Both the position numbers and the translations under genes were made by a program. A stretch of 64,000 bases of DNA from Symbiodinium natans (taxonomy: Eukaryota; Sar; Dinophyceae; Suessiales; Symbiodiniaceae). The notes under the pieces are model-generated. The model was not told the origin of the DNA, searched no databases, and worked only from the letters and a program-made list of their open reading frames with translations. The stretch is from NCBI GenBank assembly GCA_905221605.1, contig CAJNDS010002782.1, positions 215,758-279,757 of the forward strand. Reading direction: 5' to 3'. Shown one piece after another: positions 57,281 to 64,000 of the stretch (position 1 is its first letter; the number at the start of each line of letters is the position of its first letter).

Positions 57281-58361
57281 TTGCTGCGCGGACCTGCTCG
57301 CGCTTGCATGGGCGGGGTGGGTCGTCAGCGTAGTCCGTGTACTGTTCAGCCTAGAAGACAAGCCAAGGATCAAAATCGCGACGGGTTCAAAACATGTCGT
57401 GCAGGTCATATCTTGTGCAATCTTCACGGCAGCTTGAGAGCTGCGGAAGCTCGAAAAAACCCGACATTCTCTGCTTGCCAAGGCAAGCGCAGAAGACCTC
57501 TTCCGACAGGTCGGGGGGCCAGGAAGTTTCTTTGGAACAAAGGGGAATGAAGTGTTCGCGCGGCACGACTCCACCTGAAGTTAACTCATCATGTCGTCCT
57601 AGGTCCCTGAGTGCCTACCCTCTCAGGTCCAATTCTTTCCAGTGCCTGCAACTGGAGTAAAGGGGACGGCCTTGCATCTTCCAGAATCGTACCCAACAGA
57701 GGACAGCAAAGAATCCATAACGGGAGGGAAGCGCACACCACTTGTTCTCTTTGTTCCGTGCTCCTGCCGGCTAGGCTTCCAAAGTGATCTTTGGACCGCT
57801 TTTCGTGAACCATGGGATGATTCTTGAGGGTGCCACGAAACTGGTCCACTCACAGCACTTTGAACTGCAGCTGTGCTGTGACAGGATTGCCCATCTCTAG
57901 AAAGAAATCTAGAGGTCTCCAGAAAACTGCAAAAATAGAGAGGCCTCCGCACGTGCCAGTCTACCCTGTCTGCGGCGTCAGGTGTTTGGGCAGCGCGGCT
58001 TCCAAGAGGTGCGTAGTGCTTTGTGAGACGAGCTAGAAAGATCTTCAAGCACTACTGTATGCTAAGTATGCTAAGTATGCTAAGTATGCTAAGTAGTAAG
58101 GAATCTTAGCATGCTGTGCTGCGACCTGCGCAGCTCTTCTTGAACCTCCAGGCTATGCAAGCCTCTTTGCTGAAAAAGTTTGCAGTCCAGGGCTTGCGGT
58201 CGCGGTCCATTGCTCAAAAGCCCCACTATTCTGCCGAGGGCTTTGGTTCACCTGGGATCTCCGTTGGTGCCACCGTCAAGGCGCGCCACCTTGGCACCAC
58301 CGAAAGTAATGCCGCACATTGCAGACTCTGCAACATGGCTGGCGTCTGCAGCGAGGTTTGA
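57281..58361 (+). CDS. Candidate exons, unidentified
   Basis: 57281-57550 reads LHGSLRAAEARKNPTFSACQ and a basic tail. 57642-57827 reads GTALHLPESYPTEDSKESIT and FQSDLWTAFREPWDDS. 57824-58036 reads GLQKTAKIERPPHVPVYPVC. 58116-58361 starts LFLNLQAMQASLLKKFAVQG and ends HCRLCNMAGVCSEV. All are hydrophilic and protein-like, in several phases, with no recognisable family. The 9-bp TATGCTAAG repeat at 58058-58093 interrupts them. Confidence 0.42.
58058..58093 (+). repeat. TATGCTAAG tandem repeat
   Basis: Four copies of the 9-bp unit TATGCTAAG, the next change being AAGTAGTAAG. No coding role seen. Confidence 0.92.
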
Positions 58362-58490
58362 GCCGAACAACTCGGCCAAGTGCCGATAATGCCCCCCGGG
58401 CCACGCACGCAAAATCACGACTAAGAACCTCATGCATGCAAGAGAGGCCTTGCAAGGACTTCTCGGATCTGAACGGATGATGTTAGCTGC

Positions 58491-59735
58491 TTGCAAACCA
58501 AGAATACAAGCTCACAAGACCTGTGTTGCGAGGTGCACACAGACAAGCGCCGACTGCTGCGGCTGTGCCGCGCGGCCGGCATAGATGCTACAAATGATGG
58601 CAAGAGGCGCCAGCAGCACTCAAGTGCAGTGAAATTCGCAGAGTTATTCGAAGTCACTCCATTTGAGCTGCCCGCAGGGTGCAGTCCGTGGGCAAAGAAG
58701 GGCGCGTCATCAAGGCATCGGAGGGTGCTGGACAGAAGGGCTTGGCAAGCACTTAGTTTCCGGATCTAAGGCCAACTGGAGGGGTTGAGTCACACGCAAA
58801 TGATTCGGCGTGAAAGCACAAGGTGGATCACGACGATGACACGGCCAAAGTGGCCGTGAATGGCGTTGGCGATGTTTGGCAACTTGACTCCCACGTTCAG
58901 CATGATGGAAGCATTGAGTGAAGCATTGTCGTCGTAGTTCACATGCCAAGCCTTACTGGCGCTCCGATTGCTGCACTGGCATGTCAGGTTTCCAGCCCAA
59001 GCTTTGGACATGACAGGCCAAGCAATCAGTTTGCAAGAGTTTGAGAATCACTTGCTCTTTTCTGGTGGCAGCCAACAGTGCGGTGTGCAGGCTACAGTAC
59101 ATCGCACGCAGATTTCATGCTGTGTGTGTGAAGCCAGCCAAAGCAGAAGCTGAAACTCTGCCTGAATGGCTGCTACATGCTGCTGCCATCAGGAGCAGGC
59201 ATGGGAATGGAGAATTTCATGCCGTTCGCGAGTCCCTTTGTCAACACGCCCTTGCACGGCGGAGGTGGCGCATGGCACGGTGGGCTTAAGCTGTCAGACT
59301 TGCGTAGGTGAGGAACAAAGTGCCCTGACTGCATTTAACTAACGGCAAGAACCGGTGCTCTCGCAGTACGCGGAATGAAGAAGCTGGCCATGGGCTGTTC
59401 AGGGTACGGCGTAGGACAGATAGACAGGTGCCCATTTTGGGAGTTTGGAAGTACGAGCCCAGGACAGAACGTCGCCTTGAAATTTCAACTGCTTCCGATG
59501 TCACGTCAGCTTGCGCCATGGCGAAGTCTGCGTTGAGATAACAAGAGCTATTATTCTTTCGAGGCATTCAGAAGGAAAACGATCTAGCATTGTCAGCCAG
59601 GTGGCTTTGCTCAAGAACGCCGCGTGCAGCAGAGAGTCGTCCTCTGCTAAGCCGGGTTCATGTTTCCATCGAGGCACCAGCAAGGAGGTTTGGCATGTGG
59701 AGGTCTGCAGATTAGGGGAAACATTTCGTATTCGA
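58491..59735 (+). CDS. Candidate exons, unidentified
   Basis: 58491-58769 reads LRLCRAAGIDATNDGKRRQQ and FAELFEVTPFELPAGCSP. 58823-58918, after GCACAAG, reads VDHDDDTAKVAVNGVGDVWQ then LDSHVQHDGSIE. 59093-59287, after GTGTGCAG, reads LQYIARRFHAVCVKPAKAEA and LPEWLLHAAAIRSRHGNGEF. 59511-59738 reads RHGEVCVEITRAIILSRHSE. These may be 5' exons of the PPR-RluA gene that follows or a separate gene. No domain recognised. Confidence 0.48.
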
Positions 59736-59915
59736 TAAAACGTCTAGGTTGTGTCAATGATGGACAATTGCCAGCACTGCGGGGTGCGACTCAAGGGTTG
59801 CAGTCGTTTTTCTGTGCGCAAACCACACTTGCCACCTGCCGCAACAACAGCTCACGCACCGAAGGAAGCCTCTCAGAATTCAGCTCTGTGACGTAGGGCC
59901 GCTGCTCCATGCGAG

Positions 59916-62900
59916 ATGGTGGGACCTGATCGTCGGAGCTTTGCAGCGACTTGGCCGAATCTTCTACAGGTTGGATCCTGTTGCTCAGCAGTCTCGGTAT
60001 TGCACCCCTCAGCTGCTGAGGTGAAGCAGCCGCTGCCCCTGGAGCGATGGCGCACACACCCGCAAGAAGCTACAGCGGCGATCTCTAAGCTGTCCAAGCA
60101 AGGCAGCATCGACGAGGCCATGGAGGCTACCTGGCAGATCGCACAGACCGTGAGGATATATGGGTTTGTGTTTTTTGGGGGGGCTCAGGTTTAAGAATGG
60201 CACACGGGTTGCACACCCGCGAAACATACCTCGAAACATACCCCCGAAACATACCCCGTAACATACCCCCGAAATTGCAGGTAAAGTAGCTCCTGATGCC
60301 GCGAAACATACCCGAAACATACACCCGAAACATACCCCGAAACATACCCGTGAAACATACCCCGACCCCAACACGTGTCACGCGCCTCGCCACTAAAAAA
60401 ACAAACCCATATGCGTGCACTTTGCAGAATTTTGAAAACCTTGGCCCTGCAACCCAGGCTGTTCACCACATGAGTCTGGGCTGCAGTGTAACAACTAGAA
60501 TCTATCATCAACTGTGTTGAAGGTCTGCCAGGCGTCATTACAAGCTAGCAAGAAGAACAGTTCGAGCTTTGTTTGACACTCAGGGTGCAGAATCATGTGC
60601 AAGCCAACACCTTCCACTACAACGCGGTCTTGTCTGGCTGTAAGCGAGAGGGCCGCTGGACCTTCGCTCTTGGATTGCTGTCCGAGATGTCACGTTCAAT
60701 TCTGCATCCCAGCATTGTTACGTTTAACTCGGTGATCAGCGCCTGTGCCGAAAGCAGTGCATGGCAAGTGGCACTCGACGTGTTACAAATGGTCTCGACT
60801 GATCATATTCTGCCGACTGCGGTCACCTTCAATGCTGCTATTTCCGCGTGTGCCCGAGGAAGAGAGTCGGGGACGGCATTGTCGCTCCTAAGCATGATGA
60901 AAAGCCATAGCATCCAGCAGGATCAGATCAGCTTTGGCACAGCGATCGCAGCCCTGGAGGGGGAAAGCTGGCAACATGCCATCCACCTGCTGGGCTGCAT
61001 GACAAAGGCATTGATTACACCAGATGTGGTCACTTACAGTTCTGCTATCGCCGTTTGCGGCAGCAAGAGCCAGTGGCTTCAGGGATTGCACATCCTAAGC
61101 CACATGTTTGAATCACAGATCCTGCCAAACCAGGTCACATACGGTGCCGCCATCAGTGCATGTGAGAGAGGTCACGAGTGGCAACATGCACTGAACCTCC
61201 TTTCCAGCATGCGTGGACAGAAGCACAACCCAAATAAGATTGTATCTAGTGCGGCCATAAGTGCCTGCGAGAAGGCAAGCAACTGGCAGGCTGCGCTAAG
61301 TGTATCTGTCGGCATGACCGCCGCTCAACTACAGCTGGACATCATAAGCTGTAACCCCGTCATTGCTGCATGTGCAAACGGCGGACAATGGCAACTCGCT
61401 CTGTATCTGTTTGCGCAGATGCAGACGACGGCTTCCTTGTGCCCAGATTGTTTTAGCTACACAGCAGCCGTGAGCGCATGCTCGCGCACGAGCCAATGGC
61501 AAAGGGCATTGCTCCTCTGGGAAGACATGACAAGGGCAGGGGTAGAGGCCAGCAGCGTTTCTTGGAACGCGATGATCAGCTCGTGCGAGAAAGGTGGGCA
61601 ATGGGAGCTTGCACTCTGTGCTTTGGAAACCATGATGGGAGAATGCCCACCGCAGGAGACTACATTTGGCGCTGCCATTAGTGCTTGCGCAAGAGGCTCG
61701 CGATGGCAGTCGGCCATCATGCTGCTGGCATGCTGTAAGGAACAACAGATGCAGCCTAGTGTCATCAGCTACAGTGCAGCCATCAGTGCCTGCGAAGATG
61801 TTGCTGAGTGGCAGCCGGCCCTTCAGCTGCTTCACACAATGCTGCGAGACACGACTACCCCGAACATTGTCACATACAGCTCGGTGATCAGTGCGTGTGA
61901 GCGAGGGCTTCAATGGCAACTGGCACTGGACATATTCTGGGATATGACGAAGCAGAAGCTGACCCCTGATGCTGTTACTTGCAGCTCTGCCATTTCAGCC
62001 TGTGAGCAGGGTGGTCTTTGGCATGTTGCTGTCCGCCTGTTGGCAGACATAAGGGTGTTTACAGCGATGCCCACTGATGGGTCCACGGCTGCAGCAATCA
62101 GCGCTTGCCGGCGTCAGAGCCGCTGGCAGATGGTGTCCAGCCTGCTATTGGACACATCAACGCCTGCAGGTGTCTAAGAGCAGCCTTCAGCAAGTAGTCG
62201 AGGTAGAGAAGGATGCATGCTAGCCATAGCAATGGAAGGGGATAAGTGCACTTGGAGAGAAGAGAGAAGTTCTGCTTGACCATAGGGCCATAAGGCCATT
62301 GGGCCATAGGTGCTGTGACCAACAGCTTGCTCCTTGACGACCTCACAGCAGTTGCCGGCTGTACAGACTTGTCGAGTGCAGATGTTTCCTACATCTCGTG
62401 GAGACTTGCAAGAGCCACGAGACACTTTCCACCTGGTATGATGGAGCAGGCCTCCGGCCAACTGGCGAAGCTCGTGGCTGCCGTTTCTTGGACGAAGTCC
62501 TACGTACATTTTCTTGTCGCGCATACCAACGGAGTTGTCAACTGTCGTCTGCAACCTGCTGCAGGCCCCCACGGACCTTGAGTTCTCGGAGCTCTGTTCA
62601 GTGATGTGGTCCGTTGCATCAATGTCCGCTGCGGACGTCCTGAGCGGCCTGGTTGACAGAGCAACTGTGCAACTCGAGCATGGAGATGGAAGACTGCTGA
62701 AGTCAGCCAGTCTGGCAAATCTGGCCTGGGCCCTGTCGACTTCAGGCCCTTCAAAGACTCACGACTCTGCCCTACTTCAAGTTCAGAGCGAGCTAGTCAG
62801 GAGGCTGCCGGAGCTTTGCCAGAGTCAGTCTTATCGCAACCCATCTGCAAGTACTGCCAAGCCGATCTGAGAAGTCAAAGTGAGAAGTTGAGTATCGCAG

Positions 62901-64000
62901 ACGATGGGCAGGCAGGTAGACAGGCCACATAATTCAGGCAGCGCACAGTTAGCCACTGTGTTGCATAATGTGTGTATGTACATGTGTGCATTACGTTTTC
63001 ATACTAAAACAAGTATGCATACTTCGCACATCACGACGAAGCCAACTGTGAACCTGAGGATGGCAGATGGAGTTTGTCGATGCTGCACTGACAATCCTGT
63101 GGGCAAGCAGTTTTGCTGATGTTCTGGTGCCCTGTCAGGTCTCTGCCCTCCTTCGTTCTAGGATTCTAGGATTCTGGGGCGACACGTTGATCCTGAGACA
63201 GGTATCGACAGGCTAGGGGCCCCCCTTTTTGAGAGCTTGTGAGGCCTGGGCCACGGCAGATGCTGCACGAAGCTCCCTGAGTCAATTGGGTGCGCGTCTG
63301 GATCTGGACTCCTTGAAGCTTCTGCCGGTGGCAAGTGGGCAAAGTGGGCAAGTACCTTCAGCACCCTCCAGCGCAGCTCCGTTCGTAAAGGCGGAAGTGG
63401 CAGATGCTTGTTGGCACACGGACTTGAACATCTTGGAACGCTTGTAGGAGCAAGGCAAAGAATGAGGCAAGTATACTTGTGCTATCTTGTGCTGAAAGCT
63501 GTCCTGTCCGAGGATGTATTGGTTGTCTTCAAGCCACCGGGCTGGGAGGTGGACCTTGGGCCACAAGAGGCAAGCCGCGAGAAGGGTCGACTGTCAGAGT
63601 TCGTGCTGAGCATGTACCCGCGCTGTCACTCTTCCTTGCTCAGCGATGTTTCCAAGCAGCATGGCTTCCTTCATCGCCTGGATGTGCCCTGTTCTGGCCT
63701 TCTTCTCGTGGCCACCACTCACAAGGCATACTTCGACTTGCATTTTCAGCTTGCCACGGCTGCGTTGATCCGAGACTATGTGGTTGTAACCCGTGGTTGG
63801 ATGTCACCGCAGCGCCGGGAGATTCAGGCCCCAGTTCATTGGTGGGACTCTGCCGCCCTGTCGGAAGCTCCCAGCATTGTCTTACCATCTGGACGTGCGT
63901 CACAGAGTTTTTTAAAGGTCCTCGCGCACTTGGTGCAAGGTGGCGCGGCTCTAAGTCTGCTAGCTATCCGCATCGGAACCGGGCGGCGGCATCAAATTCG
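59916..64000 (+). CDS. PPR / helical-repeat / RluA pseudouridine synthase fusion (3' truncated)
   Basis: ~59916-60149 (KQGSIDEAMEATWQIAQT) and 60428-~60480 lead to a large exon, 60584-62169. That exon carries about 14-15 pentatricopeptide repeats of ~35 residues, nearly all of the form 'TFGAAISAC.RG..WQ.AL.LL..M', with no plant-type E/DYW tail. 62311-~62520 and 62565-62823 (FSELCSVMWSVASM; LKSASLANLAWALSTSG) are leucine/alanine/tryptophan helical repeats like the HPR/OPR repeats of organelle RNA-binding proteins. 63229-~63445 is a linker (LGARLDLDSLKLLPV). From ~63470 an RluA-family synthase follows: EDVLVVFKPPGW (RNA-binding motif I), FLHRLDVPCSGLLLVA with catalytic Asp at 63681-63683, and GTGRRHQIR at the window end. 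Inferred role: PPR/helical repeats select an organelle RNA that the synthase pseudouridylates. Joining all exons into one transcript is supported by strand, spacing and donors but is not proven. Confidence 0.85.
60150..60427 (+). mobile_element. Introner-like element forming an intron
   Basis: The intron runs from GACC/GTGAGG to TTTGCAG/AATTTTG. Terminal inverted repeats sit just inside it: ATATGGGTTTGTGTTTTTT at 60158-60176 and its complement AAAAAAACAAACCCATAT at 60395-60412 (one 1-nt indel). They lie 8 nt from the donor and 15 nt from the acceptor. Between them is an array of CGAAACATACCC-type units (60229-60361, about ten copies). The structure matches introners, the non-autonomous DNA elements known to create introns in dinoflagellates and related algae. 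Confidence 0.8.

Noticed and set aside
1-64000. Bacterial or CRISPR-type systems
   Set aside because: No operon-like ORFs, no ribosome-binding sites and no spaced direct repeats; the tandem arrays have no unique spacers.

Overview
The window looks like nuclear DNA of a dinoflagellate, most likely a coral-symbiont type (Symbiodiniaceae). Four things point there. A 19-base relic of the dinoflagellate trans-spliced leader lies at 34311-34329. A long PPR protein uses the 'AISACE.G..WQ.AL' style of repeat that is expanded in these algae. Degenerate TTTAGGG telomere-type repeats are scattered through non-coding DNA. Genes are cut into many short exons, with GC-AG as well as GT-AG introns, and every gene I can support is on the + strand (a unidirectional block). 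Most exons have no internal Met and are shorter than 70 codons, so they were found by reading open frames next to splice signals. Exon edges and exon-to-gene grouping are inference unless a family motif ties them together.

Layout. 0-5.3 kb: weak exons of unidentified genes, then two exons with EF-hand signatures (4.7-5.3 kb). 5.9-8.3 kb: a well-supported unidentified gene whose intron holds a CTA/CTG microsatellite. 9-17 kb: several unidentified genes plus a duplicated non-coding repeat at 13.6/14.0 kb. 17.3-18.9 kb: a split SAM-dependent methyltransferase of the FAM173/ATPSCKMT type. 18.1-18.4 kb: a pair of inverted interstitial telomere-like tracts. 19.5-24.1 kb: unidentified genes. 24.1-26.5 kb: very large simple-repeat block (GA, GAA, then about 1.3 kb of CA/CACAGA/GACA) with repeated hairpin modules. 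26.5-33.7 kb: an unidentified gene, then a secreted or membrane protein with Cys-Trp-Cys modules, a TSP3-like calcium motif and a membrane segment. 34.2-37.2 kb: spliced-leader relic plus intronless, frameshifted ORF, bounded on both sides by GGGAGAGA arrays. 37.6-46.1 kb: unidentified genes. 46.6-48.3 kb: DnaJ/HSP40 gene with its J domain spread over four exons. 49.1-51.3 kb: phosphate-carrier-like SLC25 protein with a plastid-type leader. 51.4-54.4 kb: a CX9C exon and further unidentified genes. 54.4-54.7 kb: an AT-rich island. 55-59.7 kb: unidentified exons. 59.9-64.0 kb (running off the end): a fusion of PPR repeats, a helical-repeat segment and an RluA-family pseudouridine synthase, one intron of which is an introner-like element with terminal inverted repeats.

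The recognised genes do not form one pathway. They are housekeeping and organelle functions (organelle RNA binding and pseudouridylation, protein folding, phosphate or solute transport, protein methylation, CX9C protein) and a surface protein. The most distinctive finds are the PPR-helical-repeat-RluA fusion, the TIR introner inside it, and the spliced-leader relic locus.
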